Shown here piece by piece: positions 52,258 to 60,861 of a stretch of DNA of 64,000 bases. The notes beneath the pieces are model-generated. The model saw only the letters and a program-made list of their open reading frames with translations, did not search any database and was not told the DNA's origin. Source of the DNA: Nonomuraea gerenzanensis (GTDB lineage Bacteria; Actinomycetota; Actinomycetes; Streptosporangiales; Streptosporangiaceae); assembly GCF_020215645.1 (NCBI RefSeq), contig NZ_CP084058.1, positions 11,946,033-12,010,032 on the forward strand. The letters run 5' to 3'. Numbering within the stretch: the stretch's first letter is position 1; each line of letters begins with the position of its first letter. A program made the position numbers and the translations under genes.

Positions 52258-53583
52258 GTGACTGAAGAGCTGGATCACGGTCAGACACCCGCGACCCACG
52301 GGTCGCGCATCGACGCTTACGTCGATCGGTACGCCGCGCGAGCTACCGGGATGGTCGCCTCCGAGATCCGAGCTCTTTTCGCCGTCGCATCGAGGCCCGA
52401 AGTGGTCTCGCTCGCGGGCGGCATGCCGTACGTCACGGCTCTTCCCCTCGACATGGTCGGCGAGCTGGTCTCCGACCTCGTCACGCGGCGCGGCCCCGTC
52501 GCGCTGCAGTACGGCTCAGGCCAGGGTGACCCGCACCTGCGCGAGCAGATCTGCGACGTCATGCGGCTGGAGGGGATCTCCGCCGGGGCGAACGACGTGG
52601 TCGTCACCGTCGGTTCGCAGCAGGCGCTCGACCTGATCACCCGGATCTTCATCGACCCGGGCGACGTCGTGCTCGCCGAAGGCCCCTCGTACGTGGGGGC
52701 ACTCGGGACGTTCGCCGCATACCAGGCCAAAGTGGTCCATATCGCCATGGACGATCAGGGCATCGTGCCCGAGTCGCTGGCGCAGACCATCTACGCCCTG
52801 GAGACCGCCGGCGCGCCCATCAAGTTCCTCTACACGATCCCGACCTTCCACAACCCCGGCGGCGTCACCCTGAACATCGCCCGCCGCCAGCAGGTGCTCG
52901 ACATCTGCCAGCGGGCCGGGATCCTCATCATCGAGGACAATCCGTACGGGCTGCTCGGCTTCGACGGCGACCCCATGCGCGCCCTGCGGGCCGACAACCC
53001 CGACGGGGTGGTCTACCTGGGGTCGTTCTCCAAGACACTGGCCCCCGGCTTCCGCGTCGGCTGGGCCCTCGCGCCGCACGCCATCCGCGACAAGCTCGTG
53101 CTCGCCATGGAGTCGGCCGTGCTGTCGCACTCGTCGTTCACGCAGCTCGCGGTGGGCCAGTACCTCGCCACGCAGCCGTGGCGCGAGCAGATCAAGACCT
53201 TCAGGGAGCTCTACCGCGAGCGCCGTGACGCGTTGCTGGACGCGCTCGAATCCCTGATGCCGCCCGAGGTCACGTGGACCCGACCTGGGGGCGGCTTCTT
53301 CGTCTGGGCCACCCTGCCGGAGGGGCTCGACTCCAAGGCGATCCTGCCGCGGGCCGTGGCCGAGCGAGTGGCGTTCGTGCCCGGCACGGGGTTCTTCTCC
53401 GACGGGAGCGGGGCGCGGCACATGCGGCTGTCGTACTGCTATCCCGAGCCTGATCGCATCAGGGAAGGGGTGCGCAGGCTGGCCGGGGTGATCGAGCAGG
53501 AGATCCAGCTGAGGGACACGTTCGGCACCGCTTCCGCCCGCGACCACCAGGGCGTCGACACGCCGGGGCCCGATCTGGCCTGA
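52258..53583 (+). CDS. PLP-dependent aminotransferase (MocR/2-aminoadipate type)
   Basis: The 441-aa fold-type I enzyme has the PLP lysine in GSFSKTLAPGFRVGW at about residue 259, EDNPYGLLGFDG as the cofactor-binding aspartate/tyrosine region, and LYTIPTFHNPGGVTL as the substrate region. AGGAGG lies 6 nt before the GTG start. It lacks an N-terminal DNA-binding domain, so it is an enzyme, not a regulator. It may make or use an amino acid linked to the neighbouring ligase, but the substrate is unknown. Confidence 0.92.
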   Translation: MTEELDHGQTPATHGSRIDAYVDRYAARATGMVASEIRALFAVASRPEVVSLAGGMPYVTALPLDMVGELVSDLVTRRGPVALQYGSGQGDPHLREQICDVMRLEGISAGANDVVVTVGSQQALDLITRIFIDPGDVVLAEGPSYVGALGTFAAYQAKVVHIAMDDQGIVPESLAQTIYALETAGAPIKFLYTIPTFHNPGGVTLNIARRQQVLDICQRAGILIIEDNPYGLLGFDGDPMRALRADNPDGVVYLGSFSKTLAPGFRVGWALAPHAIRDKLVLAMESAVLSHSSFTQLAVGQYLATQPWREQIKTFRELYRERRDALLDALESLMPPEVTWTRPGGGFFVWATLPEGLDSKAILPRAVAERVAFVPGTGFFSDGSGARHMRLSYCYPEPDRIREGVRRLAGVIEQEIQLRDTFGTASARDHQGVDTPGPDLA

Positions 53584-53591
53584 ACCACCGA

Positions 53592-53626
53592 CAGGCCGGC
53601 GTCGCGCTCACCGCGACGCCGGCCTG
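53592..53626 (+). terminator. Intrinsic terminator
   Basis: A 15-bp perfect stem (CAGGCCGGCGTCGCG with CGCGACGCCGGCCTG) and 5-nt loop are followed by TTGCTGTT. Confidence 0.92.
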
Positions 53627-53769
53627 TTGCTGTTCCCGGCTCACGGGTTTCGGCTTTCCAGTGGAGATGGGAGGGGATCGCCGGAGAAAGCACCTCCCGT
53701 ACACCATTAACCCCAGCCGCCGGTACGGTTGGACAGCCTGCCATCAGCGGCATCAGCGGAGGAGAAGTG

Positions 53770-54729
53770 ATGAGCGATCTGGGCCACGTGCTCGTGCTGG
53801 CCGGAGGCCTCTCCTATGAGCGGGAGGTGTCTCTGCGCTCGGGTCGCAGAGTCAGCGAGGTGTTGCGCGCGGCCGGCGTCGACGTGGAGACCCGCGACAC
53901 CGACGCCTCCCTCGTCCCCTCCGTCCTGGCCGACCCGCCGGACGCCGTCTTCGTCACCCTCCACGGCGGTGCCGGCGAGGACGGCGCCATCCGTTCCGTC
54001 CTGGAGCTCCTCAACGTCCCGTACGTCGGCGCCGATCCCGACGCCTGCCGCGTCGCCTTCGACAAGCCCACCGCCAAGGCCGTCGTCCGCTCCGTCGGCC
54101 TGCGCACCCCCGCCTCCGTCACCCTGCCCAAGGAGACCTTCCACGACCTGGGCGCCACCGTCGTGCTCGGCCGCATCGTCGAGCGCCTCGGCCTGCCCCT
54201 GTTCGTCAAGCCCGCCCGCGGCGGCTCCGCCCTGGGCGCCTCCTTCGTCCCCACCGCCGAGGAGTTGCCCGCCGCGATGGTCGGCTGCTTCGCGTACGGC
54301 GACACCGCGCTGATCGAGCGGTACGTGGAGGGCGTCGAGGTGGCGGTCTCCGTCGTCGACCTCGGCTCCGGGCCCATCGCCCTGCCCGCCGTGGAGATCG
54401 TGCCCGACGAGGGCGTGTACGACTACGCCGCCCGCTACACCGCCGGCCACACCGAGTTCTTCGCCCCGGCCCGCCTCTCGGCCGCCGCAGCCGCCGCCTG
54501 CGCCGAAACCGCCGTAACCGCCCACACGGCACTGGGCCTGCGCGACATCTCGCGGACGGATCTGATCGTGGATGCCGATGGGGTGCCGCATTTTCTTGAG
54601 GTGAATGTGGCGCCTGGCATGACCGAGACGTCCCTGTTGCCGATGTCGGCGGAGGCTGCTGGGCAGGACCTGGGTGAGCTCTGCCGGACGCTTCTCCAGA
54701 ACGCCGCGTCCCGCGCTGCCGCCTCCTGA
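53770..54729 (+). CDS. D-alanine-D-alanine ligase-like ATP-grasp enzyme
   Basis: About 319 aa. AGGLSYEREVSLRSG, LHGGAGEDG, FVKPARGGSALGASF and FLEVNVAPGMTETSLLP match the Ddl family at its ATP, D-Ala and metal sites. It may be the main Ddl, or a second ligase making a related dipeptide. GGAGGAG precedes the ATG at 53770. It follows the aminotransferase in the same direction but after a terminator, so it has its own promoter. Confidence 0.9.
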   Translation: MSDLGHVLVLAGGLSYEREVSLRSGRRVSEVLRAAGVDVETRDTDASLVPSVLADPPDAVFVTLHGGAGEDGAIRSVLELLNVPYVGADPDACRVAFDKPTAKAVVRSVGLRTPASVTLPKETFHDLGATVVLGRIVERLGLPLFVKPARGGSALGASFVPTAEELPAAMVGCFAYGDTALIERYVEGVEVAVSVVDLGSGPIALPAVEIVPDEGVYDYAARYTAGHTEFFAPARLSAAAAAACAETAVTAHTALGLRDISRTDLIVDADGVPHFLEVNVAPGMTETSLLPMSAEAAGQDLGELCRTLLQNAASRAAAS

Positions 54730-55284
54730 GCGGTCTGGGCTGGCGTCACGTACGCTCCCGCCCTTAGGGTGCGTTTCTTGCGCGGCGTCCGGCATGAGGC
54801 TGCGGGGGGTTGCCCCCGCACGTGTCTGCTCGCCTCCATGCGCGGGCGTACGCCACCGCAGTGGACACCGTTCACCCAGCCCCTCAGCGCCTTGGTCCTG
54901 AGCCTCGTCGTCTCTGCGTCTCAGCGCCTGCCTGCCTTCTCGAACGTGGCGCTTCCGTCTCAGCCTGCTTGCGGTGAGGCTCGCAGAGCTTCACGCCAGC
55001 CAATCGCGCACGCCAATCCCGTACGCCAGCCAATCCCGTACGCCAGCCACTCGCGTACGCCAGCCAATCCCGTACGCCAGCCAGTCCCGCACGCGAGCTC
55101 AGCCCGCCACCTCATCGCCGCCCCCCCTCGCCCACCACCACGCCGTCTCCCACCCCTCACCTCCGCCCTCCGCCTTCAACCGCCCACCCCCCTCCCCCGC
55201 GAACAGTGCGACAGGAACGCCCCACCCCCAGCCCACACCAACACCCCGCCGGCCCCACCCGTCCCCAATAAGTAGCCTTACGAT
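54730..55284. other. 555-bp non-coding stretch with tandem repeats
   Basis: No gene is supported. The DNA is compositionally simple (pyrimidine-rich plus strand from about 55090 on) and holds the 17-bp repeat array at 54991-55105. Its right end carries the probable -10 box TAGCCT (55273-55278), 6 nt before the next gene. Confidence 0.6.
54991..55105. repeat. 17-bp tandem repeat array
   Basis: The unit GTACGCCAGCCAATCCC occurs in about seven copies (54991, 55008, 55021, 55038, 55055, 55072, 55089). The second has a 4-bp deletion and the last is degraded. The copies are contiguous, with no spacers, so it is a minisatellite, not a CRISPR array. Confidence 0.85.
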
Positions 55285-56331
55285 GTGCTGATCGATCCGA
55301 TGTACCCCAAGAGCTTCGCCAGCGACAACCACGCCGGCGTGCACCCCACCATCCTCGAAGCCATGTCCGCCGCGAACGTCGGCGACGCACCCGCCTACGG
55401 CGACGACAACTGGACATCGACCTTCGAGGAGAGAATCAAGGAATCCTTCGGCCCCACCGCCGACGGTTTCGCCGTGCTCAACGGAGCAGGCGCCAACATG
55501 GTCGGCCTCGCCCTCATGCTGGGCCGCTACAGCGCCATCATCTGTGCCGACAGCGCCCACATCGCCACCCACGAAGCGGGAGCATCGGAGCGCCTGCTCG
55601 GTGTGAAGCTCATGACGGTCCCCACCAAGGACGGCAAGCTACGCCCCGCCGACATCAAGTCGCGCCTGGGCGGCCTCGGCAACCACCACGAGTCCCAGCC
55701 CGCCGTCGTCTCCATCACGCAGACCACAGAACTCGGCACCACCTACTCCCCCACCGAGATCGCCGCCATCGCCGACGCAGCACACGAGTCAGGACTCCGC
55801 CTTCACCTGGACGGCGCCCGGCTCGCCAACGCGGCCGCCTTCCTCGACTGCGACCTGAAGGCCACCACCACGGACGTCGGCGTGGACGTCTTCAGCTTCG
55901 GCGGCACGAAGAACGGCGCACTGGCCGCAGAGGCCGTCGTCGTCCTCGATCCGTCCCTGGCACACGCCGTCCCCTTCCTCCGCCGCCAGTCCCTCCAGCT
56001 CGCCTCGAAGATGCGCTTCATCTCAGCCCAGCTCTCGGCTCTCCTCACGAACGACCTCTGGCGCCAGAACGCCGCTCACGCCAACGCGATGGCCATGCGC
56101 CTGGCGAACGGTCTCGCGGACATCCCGGGGATCTCACTCGCGCACCCGGTCCAATCCAACGCCGTCTTCGCCACCCTCCCGATCACTGTCGCCGAGTCTC
56201 TCCGCCAGCGCTACCTCTTCCACTACTGGGACGAGGCCGCAGGAACCGTACGCTGGATGACCGCCTTCGACACCACCCCGGAACAGGTGGACGACTTCCT
56301 CGACGACATCCACAAAGCCGCCGCCCTCTAA
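55285..56331 (+). CDS. Low-specificity threonine aldolase-like enzyme
   Basis: The 348-aa PLP fold-type I protein has SDNHAGVHPTILEAM at the start, LHLDGARL (PLP aspartate) at about 173-180, and the PLP lysine in FSFGGTKNG at about residue 209. It would cleave threonine or similar beta-hydroxy amino acids to glycine and an aldehyde. GTG at 55285 has no ribosome-binding site but a -10 box 6 nt upstream; ATG at 55300 is the alternative. Its 3' end adjoins the parS region. Confidence 0.9.
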   Translation: MLIDPMYPKSFASDNHAGVHPTILEAMSAANVGDAPAYGDDNWTSTFEERIKESFGPTADGFAVLNGAGANMVGLALMLGRYSAIICADSAHIATHEAGASERLLGVKLMTVPTKDGKLRPADIKSRLGGLGNHHESQPAVVSITQTTELGTTYSPTEIAAIADAAHESGLRLHLDGARLANAAAFLDCDLKATTTDVGVDVFSFGGTKNGALAAEAVVVLDPSLAHAVPFLRRQSLQLASKMRFISAQLSALLTNDLWRQNAAHANAMAMRLANGLADIPGISLAHPVQSNAVFATLPITVAESLRQRYLFHYWDEAAGTVRWMTAFDTTPEQVDDFLDDIHKAAAL

Positions 56332-56363
56332 GGGCCGAGGGATTCTCGCCACGCTGACCCTCA

Positions 56364-56379
56364 TGTTTCACGTGAAACG
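56364..56379. other. parS site 1
   Basis: TGTTTCACGTGAAACG matches the parS consensus TGTTTCACGTGAAACA at 15 of 16 positions. Confidence 0.93.
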
Positions 56380-56447
56380 CATCCCGCCGAAAGAGGCCCC
56401 CCTTGGCGCGCATGGGCGCAGCCCGGCCAACACTCCCTTGATGACGG

Positions 56448-56463
56448 TGTTTCACGTGAACCC
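56448..56463. other. parS site 2 (degenerate)
   Basis: TGTTTCACGTGAACCC matches at 14 of 16 positions or slightly fewer, depending on the consensus used; the palindrome core TTCACGTGAA is intact. Confidence 0.75.
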
Positions 56464-56588
56464 CGCGCCACGACCAGCGACCGAGCGGCCCGCACAGAGC
56501 TTCGTCAGCACGACGGGGCGGCCCAGCGGATGAACCGTCCCCAACATGCCCGCCCGACGATCACCCGCCAGCAAGGGACCCATTCTCC

Positions 56589-56604
56589 TGTTTCACGTGA
56601 AACA
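56589..56604. other. parS site 3
   Basis: TGTTTCACGTGAAACA is a perfect parS site. Confidence 0.97.
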
Positions 56605-56832
56605 GAGCTACGGCCGAGACAGCTGCGAGCCGCCCTCTGGATGCGATCGCTGCCAGCGAGTCCTTCCGCGCTGCGCCACAACGCCGCGTCTCAACGTCCG
56701 CCCGCGCCCGGGTCTCAAGTCCGCGTTACGCGCCCACGCGCCCGCGCCTCAATGTCGGCCCCGCCCCTGAGCGGGCAGCGCCCGCTCCGCTTCCGAGCGA
56801 CAGACAGGGCGCGCCTCAGGCGAAGGGGGCTG

Positions 56833-56897
56833 CCGCCTCACGGAGCCGCCTCACGGAGCCGCTTCACGAAGCCGCCTCACGAGGCTGCTTCACTGAG
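56833..56897. repeat. 13-bp tandem repeat, five copies
   Basis: The unit CCGCCTCACGGAG is repeated at 56833, 56846, 56859, 56872 and 56885, with the last three diverging. It lies within the gene-free parS region. Confidence 0.8.
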
Positions 56898-57158
56898 ACG
56901 CGCCTGCACCGGCCGCGCCACGCCCATGCGTACCCCTCGCTAACTCCGCCACCCCCACTCGCGCCCTGCCCAGGCCGCGCGGCTCTCACGAAGGCAACAA
57001 TCCCCTGCAACGCCCAGAGCGGTGCCCCAGAAAGGTGCCCCAGAACGACGCCCCAATGCCGCCCCTCGAGGCGCCCTCAAAGGCGACGCCATCGGGAGCG
57101 GCGCACCCATGAGCGGCACATCGCCGAAGACAGCACCTCACCACCCTCAGAGAGCCCT

Positions 57159-57174
57159 TGTTTCACGTGAAACA
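57159..57174. other. parS site 4
   Basis: TGTTTCACGTGAAACA is perfect, and the palindrome extends to 20 bp (CTTGTTTCACGTGAAACAAG). It lies 45 bp from the parB stop. Confidence 0.97.
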
Positions 57175-57218
57175 AGGAGAGGCTGGCCCCTCCGCCCCCG
57201 CCCTCGCGTCCGCAGGCC

Positions 57219-58181
57219 TCAGCCCTCAGACTCCCGCATCGCACGGACCGCCTCCGGCGCCATGGTGCCGATGATGCGCTCCAGGTCATCGATCGTCGCG
57301 AACTCCACCACGATCCGCCCCTTCCTGCGTCCCAGATCCACCTTCACCTTGGTCTCGAAATGATCCGACAGCCGGTCGGCAAGATGGGTGAGACCAGGCG
57401 CGGTGGGCTTGGCGGCCGGACGTTCGCGCGTCGGCTTCTTGGCCGCCTTCGCGCTCCCCATCGACACGATCTCCTCCACCGCCCGGACCGAGAGCAGCTC
57501 CGCCACGATCCGCTTGGCAAGCTGGATCTGCTCTTCCGGGCTTTCGAGCCCCAGGAGAGCCCGGGCGTGACCGGCACTGATGCTGTCGGCCGCCACCTTG
57601 AGCTGAACTTCAGGCGGGAGGTTGAGCAGGCGCAGCGTGTTGGTGATGTGAGAGCGAGAGCGGCCGACCTTCCTGGCGAGCTGATCGTGGGTGGCCTGGA
57701 AGTCGTCAAGGAGCTGTCGGTACGCCGCCGCCTCTTCCAACGCGTTCAGCTGTTCGCGCTGAAGGTTCTCGATGAGGGCGTCCCGCAGCAGATCGGTGTC
57801 CTGCGTGTTGCGCACTATCGCCGGCACCGGATCGAGCCCCACTTGCTGGCACGCCCGCCAACGCCGCTCACCCATGATCAGCTCATACTGACCACCCCCG
57901 ACCGACCGGACCACGATCGGCTGAAGAAGACCAACCTCCCGGATGGACGCCGCCAACTCCTCCAGGCGCTCCTCATCGAAGATCTCACGTGGCTGCCGCG
58001 GGTTCGGGACGATCGCGGAGAGAGCGACTTCCTTGAAGTACGCCCCGGCGATCGGCTTGGGCCCCGTCTCCCCCGTTGACCCGTTCGACGGGGTCGGCGC
58101 CGCCCCCGTACCGTCAACGATGGGACCGGTCGGGATGAGCGCCCCGAGCCCCTTGCCCAATCCCCGCCGCTGCTGACTCAC
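57219..58181 (-). CDS. parB: Chromosome-partition protein ParB
   Basis: The 320-aa CTP-dependent DNA clamp has [12 protein letters not shown] at the start, the CTP-binding boxes IMGERRWRA and [14 protein letters not shown], a helix-turn-helix ([23 protein letters not shown]) that binds parS, and a C-terminal dimerisation domain. GAGGAG precedes the GTG start. It is separated from parA by 929 bp rather than being adjacent. Confidence 0.97.
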   Translation of the reverse strand: MSQQRRGLGKGLGALIPTGPIVDGTGAAPTPSNGSTGETGPKPIAGAYFKEVALSAIVPNPRQPREIFDEERLEELAASIREVGLLQPIVVRSVGGGQYELIMGERRWRACQQVGLDPVPAIVRNTQDTDLLRDALIENLQREQLNALEEAAAYRQLLDDFQATHDQLARKVGRSRSHITNTLRLLNLPPEVQLKVAADSISAGHARALLGLESPEEQIQLAKRIVAELLSVRAVEEIVSMGSAKAAKKPTRERPAAKPTAPGLTHLADRLSDHFETKVKVDLGRRKGRIVVEFATIDDLERIIGTMAPEAVRAMRESEG

Positions 58182-59110
58182 TGCGTCTCCTCATCCACCC
58201 GGTCGATTCCGGTCACTCCAGGAGAGGTTACCGTCGCCCGCCCTGCCGGGTGCCTTCTCGCCACACACCACCCCGTTGGATTTACACCGACACGGTCACA
58301 AACCTGCCTAACTCGTGACTGAGCTCCAAGATGTGTCTGTGACGACCCGGAGAGCGAGCGAGCGCAGCGCCCCGTCCAGAGCAAGCGATGGAAGAGCTAG
58401 CGCCTCGTGCGCGCATTACGCCTGGGGGCACACTACGCCTGGGCGGGCGCACTACGCCATCGCGCGCATGGTCGCGGCCGGGTTGCGCGGCCTGGTCGCG
58501 CGCGGGTTGCTCGTCCGACTGACGGCCAGGCTGCGCGCGAGTTGCATGGCCCGCCTGCGTAGCCTGGTCGCGGGAGTTGCAGGGTCTGGTCACGTAGCGG
58601 GTGGCTCGCGCAGCCGTCCCAGGGCGGAATGCAGATGGGCGGGCGTACGTGGCCTCAAGGCAGGTCGGCACTTCAGGCAGGTGGCCACCGAAGGTCATGC
58701 GCCCTGCTGGCATGCGAGGCCCAAGCATGAGGCCCCGCAGCATGAGGCGCATGCGTGCGAAGCCGCAGGCGTGCAAGACGCAAGCATCTGAGACGCAGGC
58801 GTGGAGGTCCAAGCGTGCGAAGCCCAGACGTGAAGGGCGCCGGCGTGCAAGGCACGGGCGTGGAGGCCCAGGCATGTGAGGCTCAGGGCATGTGAGGCTC
58901 AGGGCATGTGAGGCTCAGTGCGTCCGGCATCATGCAGCAAACGGTCGCCGCATGCAACAACCGGTCGCCGGACGCACACCGCGCCCGCGCACGAAGGCAC
59001 GCCCCACTGCCAGCAGCACAGCACCTGCCAGCCTCAAGCGGCCACTGACTCACCTACACGGAGAGACGAACCCGAATCTCGTGCATGGCCGGCGCGCGGA
59101 AGAAATCCCG
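58182..59110. other. 929-bp repeat-rich gap between parB and parA
   Basis: No coding region is supported. From about 58680 to 58920 there are degenerate short units around GCGTGCGAGGCCCAGGC-like words, ending in three perfect 16-bp repeats. No parS site is present. The region should contain the parB promoter or be read through from parA. Confidence 0.7.
58872..58919. repeat. Three 16-bp tandem repeats
   Basis: GCATGTGAGGCTCAGG is repeated at 58872, 58888 and 58904 (last copy with one change near its end). Confidence 0.85.
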
Positions 59111-60181
59111 TCAGGCGACGGTGGCGCGGTGGGCGATCTCGCGGGCGGCGTCCATGTAGGCCATCGCCCCACTCGACCCCGGATCGTACGTCATCACCGA
59201 CTGCCCATAACTGGGCGCCTCCGACAACCGCACGCTACGCGGAATCACCGTGTTCAACACCGTCTCCCCGAAGTGCGCCCGCACCTCGTCCGCCACCTGC
59301 GAAGCCAGCCGCGTCCGCCCGTCGTACATCGTCAACACGATGGTCGAGAGCCGCAGCGTCGGGTTCAGGTGCGCCTTGATGAGGTCGACGTTCCTGAGGA
59401 GCTGGCCGAGCCCCTCCAGCGCGTAGTACTCGCACTGGATCGGGATCATGACCTCGTCCGCGGCCACCAACGCGTTCACGGTCAGCAGGCCGAGGGACGG
59501 CGGGCAGTCGATCACGATGTAGTCGAGGTCCACCGCGTCGTAGGCGGCCAGGGCGCGCCGGAGGCGGGCTTCGCGGGCGACCAGGGAGACGAGCTCGATC
59601 TCCGCGCCCGCGAGGTCGATGGTGGCCGGGGCGCAGTAGAGGTTCGGCATGTCGGGCACCTGCTTGACGATGTCGGCCATCGGCAAGTCGTCAACCAGCA
59701 CCTGGTACACGTCCGGCACGTCACCGCGGTGCTCCGTGGCCAGGGCGGTGGAGGCGTTGCCCTGGGGGTCGAGGTCCACCACGAGGACACGCTGGCCGTG
59801 CATGGACAGGGCGGCGGCGATGTTGACCGAAGTGGTCGTCTTGCCCACGCCGCCCTTCTGGTTGGCAACGGCGATCACTCGGGTCTTGGCTGGACGCGGC
59901 CAGGAGGAGCCGTTGCCCTCACTCGAAGGCTCACCCGGCTGGGCGGCCGTCTGGGTGGCAGGTGTTTCACGTGAAACCACTGAGCTGAGGGCCTCTCGTA
60001 CCAGGGGCGAATCACCGGGGTTCAGGGGGGTCTGGGTCACGTTGGCCATCCTTTCAACCAGTGGTGTGCCGGTGCCGGGAGTTTGCTGTCGCGACACGCC
60101 CATTTCAGGCCAGCCAACCCCGTGGGGACTCTCGGACCGACGGCTGCCCGGCCAGCCCAGACCGCTTGACGCGACTGGCAC
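59111..60181 (-). CDS. parA: Chromosome-partition ATPase ParA
   Basis: About 356 aa. A variable N-terminal extension (about 95 residues) is followed by the deviant Walker A QKGGVGKTTT and DLDPQGNASTAL, DYIVIDCPPSLGLLTVNAL and the C-terminal PRSVRLSEAPSYGQ. It moves ParB-parS complexes. GTG at 60181 has GGAGG with 8-nt spacing; GTG at 60190 overlaps the rsmG stop (GTGA) and is also possible. A parS site lies inside the N-terminal part. Confidence 0.95.
   Translation of the reverse strand: MPVASSGLGWPGSRRSESPHGVGWPEMGVSRQQTPGTGTPLVERMANVTQTPLNPGDSPLVREALSSVVSRETPATQTAAQPGEPSSEGNGSSWPRPAKTRVIAVANQKGGVGKTTTSVNIAAALSMHGQRVLVVDLDPQGNASTALATEHRGDVPDVYQVLVDDLPMADIVKQVPDMPNLYCAPATIDLAGAEIELVSLVAREARLRRALAAYDAVDLDYIVIDCPPSLGLLTVNALVAADEVMIPIQCEYYALEGLGQLLRNVDLIKAHLNPTLRLSTIVLTMYDGRTRLASQVADEVRAHFGETVLNTVIPRSVRLSEAPSYGQSVMTYDPGSSGAMAYMDAAREIAHRATVA
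59963..59978. other. parS site 5, inside parA
   Basis: TGTTTCACGTGAAACC matches parS at 15 of 16 positions. It lies in the poorly conserved N-terminal coding part, where it specifies Val-Ser-Arg-Glu-Thr. Confidence 0.93.
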
Positions 60182-60186
60182 AACCG

Positions 60187-60861
60187 TCACCTCCTTCGTC
60201 GCGGCCTTGCTCGCTCCGGCGCGCGACCCGCTACCACCCGAACCAATGTTGCAGGCGGCTCGACCTTACCGTGCCCGACGGTCACAAGCTCGGCCGTTCG
60301 GGCTCCGCTGGCCCGCAATTGGGCCTCCGCCTCGGCGAGCTCGTCGGCGGCCCGCTCCCCCTTCATGGCGATCAGCTCGCCGCCCTCGCGGAGCAGCGGC
60401 ATCGCCCATTTCAGGAGGCGGTCGAGCGGCGCCACCGCGCGGGCGCTGGCGACGTCGAACACGTACTTGCCGGCCAGCTCCTCAGCCCGCCCGCGCAACA
60501 CCTCGACGTTGTCCAGCTTGAGCGCCTCGACGCATTCCTCCAGGAACACGGTACGACGCAGCAGCGGCTCCAGCAGCGTAACCGTGATGTCCGGTCGCAC
60601 GATGGCCAGGACCAGGCCGGGCAGCCCGGCCCCCGAGCCGATGTCCACCAGCCGTACGTCCGGAGGCACGGCCTCGGCCACCACCGCGCAGTTGAGCAGG
60701 TGACGATCCCAGATCCGCGGCACCTCCCGCGGGCCCAGCAGCCCGCGGACGACACCGGGGCCCGCCAGCAGCCCGGCGAAGGCGTTGGCACGCTCCCAAG
60801 CTTCCCCGGTGAAGACGTCCCGCGCTATCTCCGGCGGCTCAGGAAGCTCATCGTCGCTCAC
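60187..60861 (-). CDS. rsmG: 16S rRNA m7G527 methyltransferase
   Basis: The 224-aa SAM-dependent enzyme (GidB) has VDIGSGAGLPGLVLAIVRPD as the SAM-binding region, ARAVAPLDRLLKWAMPLL, and GGELIAMKG. Its loss gives low-level streptomycin resistance in other actinomycetes. GTG start at 60861; the ribosome-binding site is weak. It overlaps the alternative parA start. Confidence 0.96.
   Translation of the reverse strand: MSDDELPEPPEIARDVFTGEAWERANAFAGLLAGPGVVRGLLGPREVPRIWDRHLLNCAVVAEAVPPDVRLVDIGSGAGLPGLVLAIVRPDITVTLLEPLLRRTVFLEECVEALKLDNVEVLRGRAEELAGKYVFDVASARAVAPLDRLLKWAMPLLREGGELIAMKGERAADELAEAEAQLRASGARTAELVTVGHGKVEPPATLVRVVAGRAPERARPRRRR

Larger units (their letters stand above)
56332..57218. 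other. Gene-free centromere-like region with four parS sites
   Basis: No coding region is supported in 887 bp. It holds four parS sites and one short tandem repeat, and lies between the threonine aldolase-like gene and the parB stop. It is the likely loading zone for ParB. Confidence 0.8.

Noticed and set aside
53707..54795. A 362-aa minus-strand frame opposite the Ddl-like gene
   Set aside because: It is a glycine-rich antisense frame; the plus strand has every Ddl motif.
54991..55105. Possible CRISPR array
   Set aside because: The 17-bp units are contiguous with no unique spacers, and no cas gene is present.
54960..55160. A 66-aa frame with repeated GWRTGLA
   Set aside because: It is produced by translating the 17-bp minisatellite; the unit is not a multiple of three, so the repeat is not protein-driven.
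56530..56943. A 137-aa frame in the parS region
   Set aside because: It runs through a parS site and the 13-bp repeat, is Arg/Pro-rich and has no ribosome-binding site.
58282..58875. A 197-aa minus-strand frame in the parB-parA gap
   Set aside because: Its sequence follows the degenerate DNA repeats, is Arg/Cys/Ala-rich, lacks a domain, and has no convincing ribosome-binding site.
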